A stretch of 5,187 nt of DNA. Source: an uncultured Gammaproteobacteria bacterium. Its GTDB lineage: Bacteria > Pseudomonadota > Gammaproteobacteria > SZUA-140. Below are positions 1-5,187 of this stretch, piece by piece (position 1 is the stretch's first letter; each line of letters begins with the position of its first letter). Position numbers and translations under genes: made by a program. The stretch covers positions 1-5,187 of the forward strand of contig CALZMY010000288.1 in the NCBI GenBank assembly GCA_945788675.1. The letters run 5' to 3'. Under the pieces are notes generated by a model, which saw only the letters and a program-made list of their open reading frames with translations, ran no database searches and had not been told where the DNA came from.

Positions 1-2153
1 ATCAGCGAGGTCATGACGATGGCGACGCCAACACTGGTAAAGGCGTGGCGTACCGCCGCTTCGGCATCAAGCCCCTGTTCGCGCCGCGCGCGCAGATATT
101 TACTGAGAAAATGGACGGTGTCGTCGACGACAATGCCTAGACTCATCCCTGCCACCATCGACACCGCCATGTTGACCTGGCCCACGGCTAAGCCCCAGAT
201 ACCAAATGCGAGCCCCGCCGGTAACAGGTTTGGGACCAGACTCAGCATGCCAATCTTCACGCTGCGTAGCGCGATCATGATAATGAATGAAATCAGAATC
301 ACGGCGGCAAAGGTACCGCCGAGCATGCTGGTAATGTTGCGCTCAGAGATATAAGCAAACATGATGCCCGGCCCGACACCGATGGCGCGACTATCACGTG
401 TGTTTTGTGCCAGCCACTGTTCGCCACGATGGGCGATATCGCGCAACTGTTTTGAAGTCATGTTGTCGAGTGTCGCAATGACCTGTGTTGATGATTTATC
501 GACATTGAGCTGATTGTTCAGGTCTAGTCCATAAGGCAGCGATAGTTCATAGAGCAACAGATACTGTGCGGCGAGTTCGCGATTGTCCGGCAGCTTGTAC
601 CATGCGGGATCATCACCGTGCAGGTTCTTGTTAAGACGTTTAAAGGTGTCGCTGATGGTGCTGACATGTTTGACTTCAGGTTGTGTGCGCAACCAACGGG
701 TAAAGGCGTCAATCTCAGTTAAAAAATCAGGATCACTGACACCATTACTACTACCGGCAGGCAACGAATACTGTAGTTGATAGATGCCGGTCAGGTGCGC
801 GGTAGTGAAGTCGACATCCTGTCGATACTCAGTACTGGTATCAAAATAACTGACGAAGTCATCATTGAGTTCGATACGTGGAATAAAAGAGAGGATTACC
901 AGACTCACGATAATGGAGCCCCATAGTATCGGACGGCGACGGTGAATCACGCTTGATGCAAGCCGGTCCATCATCAGTGTCATACGGTCGCGTCGCTGCG
1001 TCACTTTCAACGGCATAATGGAGAGGAATGCTGGCAAGAAGGTGACGGAATAGACAAATGCTGCCATCACGCCGATCGCGGTGATATTGCCAAGGTCGTG
1101 AAAGGGTGGCGAGTCACTAAAATTGAGTGACAGAAAGCCAATGGCGGTGGTGATACTGGTCAAAAAGACCGGCGACAGGTTGATGCGTAGACTCTCGGCA
1201 ATCGCTGCCTGTTTCTCTTCGCCTTTGCGCATCAGTGCTAACAGTGTCACCAGAATATGGATCGAGTCGGCCACCACCAGTGTCATGATAATCGTCGGCG
1301 CAGAGGCGGAGGGGGGTGTTAGACTTATTCCTAGCCAACCGGCAATGCCCATCGCGGTTGTTACCGACAGCACAATGATGATCACCGTGCCAACTGTCGC
1401 GCTTACCGAGCGCACCAGCAGGAAGGTGATAATAATGATCACCAGGTACATGATGGGCACCAGCGTTGCCATGTCGTTCTGGCTCGATTCCATGAATGAG
1501 TTATTCATCATCACCATGCCGGTGAGGTGAACATCGAGCGGGTAATTCGCCTCAATCTCGGCCGCTAACGCACGTGCTGCATTGGCGGTGATGGGTACCT
1601 CATCCATCGCCTTGCCGGGCATCTGGAAGGTAACATTGATCCCCGTAGTACCCCCTTCAACGGCCACCAGGCGTTGATGTAGTGCCGGTTCAGAAAGGGC
1701 GACGGCCTTGATATTATCGAGCGCTGCGCGATCGAGTCCTGCTGCATCACTGACCAGGTCTTCAACAATCAGGTCATCTTCTTCCGCGATGGTGTGTTGA
1801 AAGTTACTGATGGAATCAACGCGCAAGGCGTTGGGCAGCAGCCACGCCTTTTCGGTGAGTAGCTCAACGGCCTCGAGTGTGGTGGGGGTAAAGACATCAT
1901 CATCGCTGTGAGGTGAGAGCGTAAAGAGGATATTATCGACTTGTGTATAGGTGCGTTGCAGTGCTTCGAATGCCTGCATTTGCGGATTGTCATCGCTAAA
2001 AAAAACTCGATAGTCGGTGTTGAAGCCGAGGTGTCGTGCGCCACTGGCAGCGGACAATGCAAGCAACACTGACAGGATAATAACTGGCCAGCGCCAACGA
2101 ATGACCCATTGGCTGTAGCGATGTGCCAGGCCGTTTTTATTTTCGTCGCTCAT
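1..2153 (-). CDS. MMPL/RND-superfamily inner-membrane exporter, C-terminus cut by the window edge
   Basis: The gene encodes a proton-driven inner-membrane transporter of the RND superfamily (MMPL-like predicted exporters), probably moving lipophilic compounds outward. The minus-strand frame is open from the ATG at 2153 to the left edge, giving 717 residues; family members are commonly 750-900, so only the last helices are missing. The order is TM1 (about 19-39), a large periplasmic loop, TM2-TM6 (about 230-382), TM7 (about 408-425), a second large loop, TM8 (610-629), TM9 (634-657), TM10 (661-682) and the start of TM11. This two-fold repeat is the RND plan. The TM4 motif VVADSIHIL (Asp296, His299) aligns with the TM10 motif GIVVDDTVHFL (Asp677, Asp678, His681), where RND proteins carry their proton-relay acids. 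The start is supported by GGAGGGG at 2162-2168, eight bases upstream, and by the ATGA overlap with the repressor gene. Family call is firm; substrate unknown. No periplasmic adaptor or outer-membrane factor gene is visible. Confidence 0.93.
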   Translation of the reverse strand, partial: MSDENKNGLAHRYSQWVIRWRWPVIILSVLLALSAASGARHLGFNTDYRVFFSDDNPQMQAFEALQRTYTQVDNILFTLSPHSDDDVFTPTTLEAVELLTEKAWLLPNALRVDSISNFQHTIAEEDDLIVEDLVSDAAGLDRAALDNIKAVALSEPALHQRLVAVEGGTTGINVTFQMPGKAMDEVPITANAARALAAEIEANYPLDVHLTGMVMMNNSFMESSQNDMATLVPIMYLVIIIITFLLVRSVSATVGTVIIIVLSVTTAMGIAGWLGISLTPPSASAPTIIMTLVVADSIHILVTLLALMRKGEEKQAAIAESLRINLSPVFLTSITTAIGFLSLNFSDSPPFHDLGNITAIGVMAAFVYSVTFLPAFLSIMPLKVTQRRDRMTLMMDRLASSVIHRRRPILWGSIIVSLVILSFIPRIELNDDFVSYFDTSTEYRQDVDFTTAHLTGIYQLQYSLPAGSSNGVSDPDFLTEIDAFTRWLRTQPEVKHVSTISDTFKRLNKNLHGDDPAWYKLPDNRELAAQYLLLYELSLPYGLDLNNQLNVDKSSTQVIATLDNMTSKQLRDIAHRGEQWLAQNTRDSRAIGVGPGIMFAYISERNITSMLGGTFAAVILISFIIMIALRSVKIGMLSLVPNLLPAGLAFGIWGLAVGQVNMAVSMVAGMSLGIVVDDTVHFLSKYLRARREQGLDAEAAVRHAFTSVGVAIVMTSL

Positions 2154-2749
2154 GCCCTTAACCCCTCCAGAAAGTTGATAAGGCCTTCAATACATACAGC
2201 AAGCAGCTCGCGGTCCTGCGCATTCTTTGCCAGGCCAATTGAACCCTCCATGCTGGCGACAAAAAATGTTGCGGCCTGCATAGTATTGATTTCGCTGTTG
2301 ACGGTGCCCGCCTCCTGGCCACGCGCCAACGCTGCCTGCAGGTCACTGCGCCAGTGATTGATTGCACCACTAATACGTTGGCGGAATCCTTCATCAATAG
2401 GGGACATCTCCTGCCCCAGATTGTTGACTGGGCAGCCAAGGCGAATTGACTCATCAGTCATTGCCGTAATTTCGCTGCGCAGTAGTGCGCTAATGCTGCT
2501 GATTGGGTCTGGGTCGTTCAGAGAGGGCTCCCATCGTTCCACACACCCAGGGATAAAGACTTCTTCAAATACGGCATAGCCAAGGGCCAGTTTACTGGGA
2601 AAGTGGTGATACAACGCGCCCTTTGAAAGGCCGGTTTTGGTGAGAATATCGCCGATACTGGTGGCCTGAAAACCATTTTCAAGGATCTCCTCGGCGGCTA
2701 CTTCCAGTAGTTTACGGCGGTTATCTTCCGAAATGGCGGCAACGTTCAT
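2150..2749 (-). CDS. TetR/AcrR-family transcriptional repressor of the adjacent exporter
   Basis: This is a 199-residue ligand-responsive DNA-binding repressor, a normal length for the family. Residues 8-55 form the TetR_N domain: an initial helix (RRKLLEVAAEEILENGF), then the helix-turn-helix ATSIGDILTKTGLSKGALYHHF at 29-50, which is a classic TetR signature. The C-terminal helical domain contains LGCPVNNLGQEMS (104-116), a pattern common in TetR regulators of the NemR/YxaF-like type that sense reactive or hydrophobic small molecules. Cys69, Cys106 and Cys186 are present, but a sensing role is only possible. The ATG at 2749 is preceded by GGAGGAG with seven bases between. The stop codon overlaps the exporter start (ATGA), so the two genes are co-transcribed and probably translationally coupled. 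A strong palindrome lies just upstream, so autorepression with control of the exporter is the likely arrangement. The family is certain; the ligand is not known. Confidence 0.95.
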   Translation of the reverse strand: MNVAAISEDNRRKLLEVAAEEILENGFQATSIGDILTKTGLSKGALYHHFPSKLALGYAVFEEVFIPGCVERWEPSLNDPDPISSISALLRSEITAMTDESIRLGCPVNNLGQEMSPIDEGFRQRISGAINHWRSDLQAALARGQEAGTVNSEINTMQAATFFVASMEGSIGLAKNAQDRELLAVCIEGLINFLEGLRA

Positions 2750-2756
2750 GGCTTAT

Positions 2757-2763
2757 CTCCTCC
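2757..2763 (-). promoter_or_regulatory. Ribosome binding site of the TetR gene
   Basis: The minus strand reads GGAGGAG seven bases before the ATG at 2749. It is a strong Shine-Dalgarno match and fixes the repressor start. Confidence 0.8.
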
Positions 2764-2775
2764 GTGCGATCTGCG

Positions 2776-2811
2776 AACCATATCAGACCGACTGGTCGGT
2801 TTGCAATGGTT
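2776..2811. promoter_or_regulatory. Nested palindromic operator, probable TetR binding site
   Basis: The inner dyad is ACCGAC-TG-GTCGGT (2787-2800). An outer pair, AACCAT (2776-2781) and ATGGTT (2806-2811), shares exactly the same centre at 2793.5. Over the 36 bases, 14 of 18 symmetric pairs match. It lies 26 bases upstream of the repressor start codon and inside the proposed promoter, as expected for an autorepressor site. Within the same bases a second, offset dyad GACC-GACT-GGTC (2786-2797) resembles the GACC-N4-GGTC core I recall for NemR-type operators. Some TetR proteins such as QacR bind long sites of this size as two dimers. Binding by the neighbouring repressor is inferred from position and symmetry. 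Confidence 0.75.
2777..2806 (-). promoter_or_regulatory. Candidate sigma-70 promoter of the TetR-exporter operon
   Basis: On the minus strand, TTGCAA (2806-2801) and TATGGT (2782-2777) are spaced by 18 bases, each matching the consensus at four of six positions. The inner operator dyad fills the spacer, so a bound repressor would block RNA polymerase directly. The boxes are only moderate matches; an alternative -10 (GATAAT) lies a little further upstream on the same strand. Confidence 0.45.
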
Positions 2812-2994
2812 GATTTATTATCTGCATTTGATTTCACACTAAAACAATCTTATCTTTTTGTTTTAATTAGTAATATCAGCTGAATGCCAGGGTTTTTTAT
2901 GTGAGGAGTGATGAGTGTCTGATAGCCACTATGTTCGATGGCAACGAGTTAGCATAAAATGGCAAGAAGTGATTATTGAGTAATAAGGGATACG
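2812..2994. other. AT-rich divergent intergenic region
   Basis: With the operator, this stretch makes up the 245 bases between the repressor gene and the divergent 310-codon gene. It is clearly richer in A and T than the coding DNA around it, with runs such as CTTTTTGTTTTAATTAG. It must hold the promoter for the rightward gene. No RNA gene, credible small ORF or repeat was seen in it. Short ATG or GTG frames near 2901, 2911, 2931 and 2959 stop within 4 to 18 codons. Confidence 0.6.
2828..2856 (+). promoter_or_regulatory. Candidate sigma-70 promoter for the 310-codon gene
   Basis: TTGATT (2828-2833) and TATCTT (2851-2856) are separated by 17 bases, each with four of six consensus matches. It would leave an untranslated leader of roughly 130 bases. 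In such AT-rich DNA chance matches are common, so this is tentative. If it is used, the repressor site lies about 20 bases upstream of its -35 box and could influence this gene as well. Confidence 0.3.
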
Positions 2995-3927
2995 ATGGCT
3001 TCGCTATTCAACAAAATTTGCCGTCTCAAACAGCAACCTGGCTGGAGCTGGGAACATTTCCAGTCTGAGATCGATAGTGTCGATCCTGATGGTATCAAGC
3101 TGAAATTGCTGCAGCGCTATCACCGCAGTCCGCATAAAAAACCGACAAAGCATGTCTCGCAGATTATCGATCTGCTGCACAGCGAATATTTTCCCAGCCC
3201 ATTTCCTGAGCCAGTGCTGCGCTTGATGCACGTCTATGGTGAACTAAAAAAATGCAAGCGCTACCTCACTAAAGACAAAGACACCTGTGATTTAGAGAGC
3301 CATGTAAAAGAAAAGATGAAAACACTGGTCGTTGATGATTATCTCAGTAAAGTCTGTCTGGAGTGGTTGCTGGGCAACGTTGCATTTGATCGCATTGCTA
3401 TCCATCTCGAAAATGGTTCACGTATCAAAATGGAAGAAACTAAAAAGAGTGCCATTGAACACTATCAGACCGCTATTTCGATGCTGGAACAGCATAACAG
3501 GCTTAATCCTGACCATGCAGTCAAAATGCGGGATCTGTACCATGTGCATTACAATATACTTGCCTGTTATCTTTACGCCGTTCCCGAAGAGGCTCGCAAT
3601 CACGATGCCGCTATCCTGCAACATGTTCGTAAATCAGGCTATCTGGAGCGGTGCAAAGAGGCGATAGCGGAAGAGCCCTTCCAGTGGAGCATTGCACGTA
3701 ATGGCCTGCGTTTTAGTTCGCTGCTAGAAGATAAAGGGGAAATAAAACAGTTTTTTTCACTATTAATTGCTGTCCACCCCAAGTTTGTTGACCTTAGCTA
3801 TGAGCCCTTTAATCAGTTGTCAATCTCGGTAATGCCGGCCTATCAATGGGCGATCAAAAATGTATTGACGCCGCACTACCTTGCTGAAATATCGAAAGAA
3901 CTTAAGAATCAGCAAAACGCCGCCTAA
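2995..3927 (+). CDS. Hypothetical soluble helical protein, 310 residues
   Basis: I do not recognise this protein. The frame is intact, ends in TAA, and has AAGGGA four bases before the ATG, a modest ribosome site. There is no signal peptide or membrane helix, so it is probably cytoplasmic. It looks almost entirely alpha-helical. The N-terminal part (1-62) is basic and compact, with GWSWEHFQSEI (16-26) and a charged RYHRSPHKKPTKH (41-53) that could contact nucleic acid or a partner. The middle (about 150-195) has TPR-like spacing, for example IEHYQTAISMLEQHNRLNP. Six cysteines (9, 87, 98, 121, 191, 220) show no paired metal motif. It is divergent from the TetR-exporter operon and has a 109-base gap to the Crp/Fnr gene, so neither side clearly assigns a job. 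A helical-repeat scaffold or regulator is possible, but this is inference. Confidence 0.85.
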   Translation: MASLFNKICRLKQQPGWSWEHFQSEIDSVDPDGIKLKLLQRYHRSPHKKPTKHVSQIIDLLHSEYFPSPFPEPVLRLMHVYGELKKCKRYLTKDKDTCDLESHVKEKMKTLVVDDYLSKVCLEWLLGNVAFDRIAIHLENGSRIKMEETKKSAIEHYQTAISMLEQHNRLNPDHAVKMRDLYHVHYNILACYLYAVPEEARNHDAAILQHVRKSGYLERCKEAIAEEPFQWSIARNGLRFSSLLEDKGEIKQFFSLLIAVHPKFVDLSYEPFNQLSISVMPAYQWAIKNVLTPHYLAEISKELKNQQNAA

Positions 3928-3973
3928 GTCATAATTACCTTTACGTCAGCGTGATCGATTCCTCTTGAACTCC

Positions 3974-3986
3974 CTGCCAGGGGCAG
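3974..3986. repeat. Short perfect hairpin CTGCC-AGG-GGCAG in the Crp/Fnr gene leader
   Basis: A five-base perfect inverted repeat with a three-base loop lies between TTGAAC (3965-3970) and the -10-like TATAGA (3992-3997), upstream of the regulator gene. It could be an operator or a weak terminator for the 310-codon gene, but it lacks a T tract and is short enough to be chance. Confidence 0.3.
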
Positions 3987-3991
3987 TGTCT

Positions 3992-3997
3992 TATAGA
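3992..3997 (+). promoter_or_regulatory. Possible -10 element for the Crp/Fnr-family gene
   Basis: TATAGA sits 39 bases before the GTG start. The nearest -35-like hexamer, TTGAAC, is 21 bases upstream, which is too far for a standard promoter, so the site would need an activator or the call is wrong. Confidence 0.25.
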
Positions 3998-4024
3998 TTA
4001 TACGACTTGACCCTCGTGATGAAT

Positions 4025-4030
4025 GGAGGG
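4025..4030 (+). promoter_or_regulatory. Ribosome binding site deciding a GTG start
   Basis: GGAGGG lies six bases before the GTG at 4037. The same bases are codons 3 and 4 after the in-frame ATG at 4019, and no Shine-Dalgarno precedes that ATG or the TTG at 3965, so the GTG is the best supported start. Confidence 0.7.
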
Positions 4031-4036
4031 CATAAA

Positions 4037-4720
4037 GTGAGAGAATTTCAGACGATACCAGCGTGGGTCGCCAGCTTTCCTGCGCTGAAAACCATTACTG
4101 ACCCGGTATGGTGTGAGGTCAGTAATAACGCTCGGATCATTAATTTACCTGTTAATACGCCTATCTTTCACGCTGGTGAATCATGTGAAAATTACCTGTT
4201 GGTATTAGCGGGCTCGGTCAATGTACAAAAGGTGACCGAGGATGGGCATGAGATTACCCTGTATCACATGCAGCCGGGGCATAGCTGTGAGTTGACAACC
4301 GCATGTCTGCTGAGTGGCAGTTGTTACCATGCCGAGGCGATTACCACTACCGCAGTGCAAGCGGTGTTGATCTCGAAAAAGGAGTTCATGCAGGCGCTAA
4401 ACGGTTCTGATGGCTTTCGGAAATTTATCTATTCCTCTATTGATAGTGGTATGAACGAATTGGCGACATTAGTGGAAGAGGTCGCCTTTGGGCCAATGGA
4501 TCAGCGTCTCGCACAGCACCTGCTAGATTCGGTTTTGTGTACTAATCCGATTAAAACCACTCATTATGATCTTGCCGTCGAACTTGGCACCGCACGTGAG
4601 GTGGTGAGTCGGCTGCTTAAAAAATTTGAGCACCAGGGCTGGGTCAAACTGCGCCGTGGAGAGGTCGAGATCATTGAGAAAGGCGAGTTATGTACGCTGG
4701 TAAAACATCATGCGCCATGA
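4037..4720 (+). CDS. Crp/Fnr-family transcriptional regulator with cysteine-rich sensor domain
   Basis: This is a 227-residue dimeric transcription regulator, a usual length for the family. Residues about 32-125 form the cyclic-nucleotide-binding-type beta barrel (FHAGESCENYLLVLAGSVNV, then ITLYHMQPGHSCELTTACLL). A long dimer helix follows (about 127-150), then the winged helix (about 152-217). The helix-turn-helix contains LAVELGTAREVVSRLLKKFE (179-198); its Glu and Ser-Arg positions resemble the FNR recognition helix, which reads TTGAT-type half sites. Cysteines are at 26, 50, 84, 90, 96, 168 and 219. The clustered N-terminal cysteines of FNR's 4Fe-4S cluster are absent, and so is the Arg-Ser phosphate-binding motif of CRP's cAMP pocket. 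Cys84 and Cys90 in the CxLTTxC stretch are recalled as recurring in relatives, so redox or sulfur sensing is plausible but unproven. The GTG start is chosen from the GGAGGG at 4025. The DUF2892 gene follows after 93 bases and is a likely target. Confidence 0.92.
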   Translation: MREFQTIPAWVASFPALKTITDPVWCEVSNNARIINLPVNTPIFHAGESCENYLLVLAGSVNVQKVTEDGHEITLYHMQPGHSCELTTACLLSGSCYHAEAITTTAVQAVLISKKEFMQALNGSDGFRKFIYSSIDSGMNELATLVEEVAFGPMDQRLAQHLLDSVLCTNPIKTTHYDLAVELGTAREVVSRLLKKFEHQGWVKLRRGEVEIIEKGELCTLVKHHAP

Positions 4721-4727
4721 CGTTTTA
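4701..4727. terminator. 27-base inverted repeat across the Crp/Fnr stop codon, possible weak terminator
   Basis: TAAAAC (4701-4706) pairs with GTTTTA (4722-4727) and TCATG (4708-4712) with CATGA (4716-4720), leaving a three-base CGC loop and one A-C mismatch. An 11-pair stem with an A run on one side and a T run on the other resembles a bidirectional intrinsic terminator, but the core is poor in GC. It could instead be an operator or an RNA structure limiting read-through to the next gene. Confidence 0.4.
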
Positions 4728-4731
4728 TTAT

Positions 4732-4744
4732 GTGACTTAGTTAC
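4732..4744. promoter_or_regulatory. Weak dyad upstream of the DUF2892 gene, possible regulator site
   Basis: GTGAC-TTA-GTTAC is symmetric at four of five arm positions and lies about 37 bases upstream of the -10-like TACTAT (4775-4780). An activator site is plausible there, but it does not match a TTGAT-N4-ATCAA FNR box, so support is slight. Confidence 0.2.
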
Positions 4745-4774
4745 TGAAGATCTACTTCCATAGTGCTGAAATCC

Positions 4775-4780
4775 TACTAT
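4775..4780 (+). promoter_or_regulatory. Possible -10 element for the DUF2892 gene
   Basis: TACTAT (with TATAGA overlapping at 4778-4783) lies just over 30 bases before the start codon. No convincing -35 hexamer precedes it at the usual distance, which would fit activator-dependent transcription. Confidence 0.3.
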
Positions 4781-4799
4781 AGAGAAGGGTTATTGTATG

Positions 4800-4806
4800 A
4801 GGAGGT
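4800..4806 (+). promoter_or_regulatory. Strong ribosome binding site of the DUF2892 gene
   Basis: AGGAGGT is a near-perfect complement to the 16S rRNA 3' end, seven bases before the ATG at 4814. It fixes the start and suggests efficient translation. Confidence 0.85.
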
Positions 4807-4813
4807 AAACAAA

Positions 4814-5187
4814 ATGAAAAGCCTATTTAAAAAATCTAATGTACCACAAAACCTGTCACTGATTGACCGCGTGGTTCGGCTCGTGCTGGGCCTGGTGATG
4901 ATCAGTGTACTGTTCTTTGATAATCCGTATTTTGTTTTATCAACAACATGGATGTCAGTGCTGGTGCTTGTGAGTATCTATCCGTTGATGACAGGCATGC
5001 TGGGTGTTGACCCACTTTATGCAGCCGCTCATGTGAAGAGTTGCGATACATCTGAGCACAATCAATGTGGCACGTTGCCATACCAGGCTGCCGCAGCCAC
5101 CGACCATATTCCAGGCGTCTGTGATGACGAGACAGAGCATAGCCTGGAAGCGTGTCATCCTGCTAATGAACCCATTCGTCATCATAA
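4814..5187 (+). CDS. DUF2892 (YgaP-like) two-helix inner-membrane protein with Cys/His tail, cut by the window edge
   Basis: The frame is open from the ATG to the last base, giving 124 residues without a stop (the window ends two bases into codon 125). Residues 9-60 match the DUF2892 pattern found in the membrane part of YgaP: NVPQNLSLIDRVVRLVLG, a first helix (about 20-36), a second (about 40-59), then the closing motif YPLMTGMLGVDPLYAA (56-71). Many relatives have a Cys just before the Pro-Leu-Tyr; here it is Asp66, and the first Cys comes later at 77. The tail after residue 72 is soluble, with cysteines at 77, 85, 103 and 114 and histidines at 73, 82, 98, 109, 115, 123 and 124, including CGTLPYQ (85-91). 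YgaP carries a rhodanese domain that handles sulfane sulfur; none is seen here. Its position behind a Crp/Fnr regulator suggests a redox- or sulfur-linked role (inference). The biochemical role of DUF2892 itself is unclear. Confidence 0.85.
   Translation, partial: MKSLFKKSNVPQNLSLIDRVVRLVLGLVMISVLFFDNPYFVLSTTWMSVLVLVSIYPLMTGMLGVDPLYAAAHVKSCDTSEHNQCGTLPYQAAAATDHIPGVCDDETEHSLEACHPANEPIRHH

Noticed and set aside
13..354. Plus-strand 113-codon open frame
   Set aside because: It is antisense to the TM8-TM11 region of the exporter and has no plausible domain; it is a shadow frame.
1123..1530. Plus-strand 135-codon open frame
   Set aside because: It lies wholly inside the exporter gene on the other strand, which has an unbroken frame with clear transmembrane helices and RND motifs. 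The plus-strand translation looks like no protein family.
2901..2957. Possible leader peptide (18 codons from GTG, or MSV from ATG at 2911)
   Set aside because: The GTG has no ribosome site, and the AGGAG before the ATG is only two bases away. The peptides show no amino-acid run typical of attenuation leaders.
3332..3667. Plus-strand 111-codon frame within the 310-codon gene
   Set aside because: It is a shifted frame inside a longer intact gene with its own ribosome site, and no Shine-Dalgarno supports it.
4007..4036. TTGACC with CATAAA 18 bases later as a promoter
   Set aside because: Transcription would begin inside the coding region after the GTG start, so it cannot drive the regulator gene.
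4955..5185. Minus-strand 76-codon frame
   Set aside because: It overlaps the DUF2892 gene, which has a near-perfect ribosome site and a recognisable family pattern on the plus strand.
1..5187. CRISPR array, tRNA, rRNA, transposase or phage genes
   Set aside because: No regularly spaced repeats, cloverleaf-like segments, rRNA-like stretches or mobile-element protein signatures were seen on either strand.

Overview
The window looks like a chromosomal piece of a Gram-negative bacterium, most likely a gammaproteobacterium. The reasons are the gene families present, purine-rich Shine-Dalgarno sites such as GGAGGAG and AGGAGGT, dense packing and moderate GC content. The species cannot be named from sequence alone. 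There is no RNA gene, insertion sequence, CRISPR array or prophage gene here.

Left half, minus strand (1-2811): a two-gene efflux operon. A TetR-family repressor gene (2150-2749) is followed by a large MMPL/RND-type inner-membrane transporter gene that starts at 2153 and runs off the left edge. The two genes overlap by ATGA. Upstream of the repressor gene is a 36-bp nested palindrome (2776-2811). It fills a plausible -35/-10 promoter for the operon, so the repressor probably controls itself and the pump. A hydrophobic or toxic small molecule is the likely inducer and substrate class, but it cannot be identified.

Middle, plus strand (2995-3927): a divergently transcribed 310-residue soluble, mostly helical protein of unknown function. 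It is separated from the repressor gene by a 245-bp AT-rich region. I do not recognise its family.

Right part, plus strand (4037-5187): a Crp/Fnr-family transcription regulator with a cysteine-rich sensory domain and neither the FNR iron-sulfur cysteines nor the CRP cAMP pocket. A 27-bp inverted repeat straddles its stop codon. A DUF2892 (YgaP-like) two-helix membrane protein follows, with a Cys/His-bearing soluble tail cut by the right edge. Regulator and membrane protein probably form one redox- or sulfur-related functional pair (inference).

The window reads as two ordinary regulator-plus-target modules around an orphan gene. The least explained items are the orphan gene, the Cys/His tail of the DUF2892 protein, the cysteine pattern of the Crp/Fnr regulator and the two well-formed dyads.
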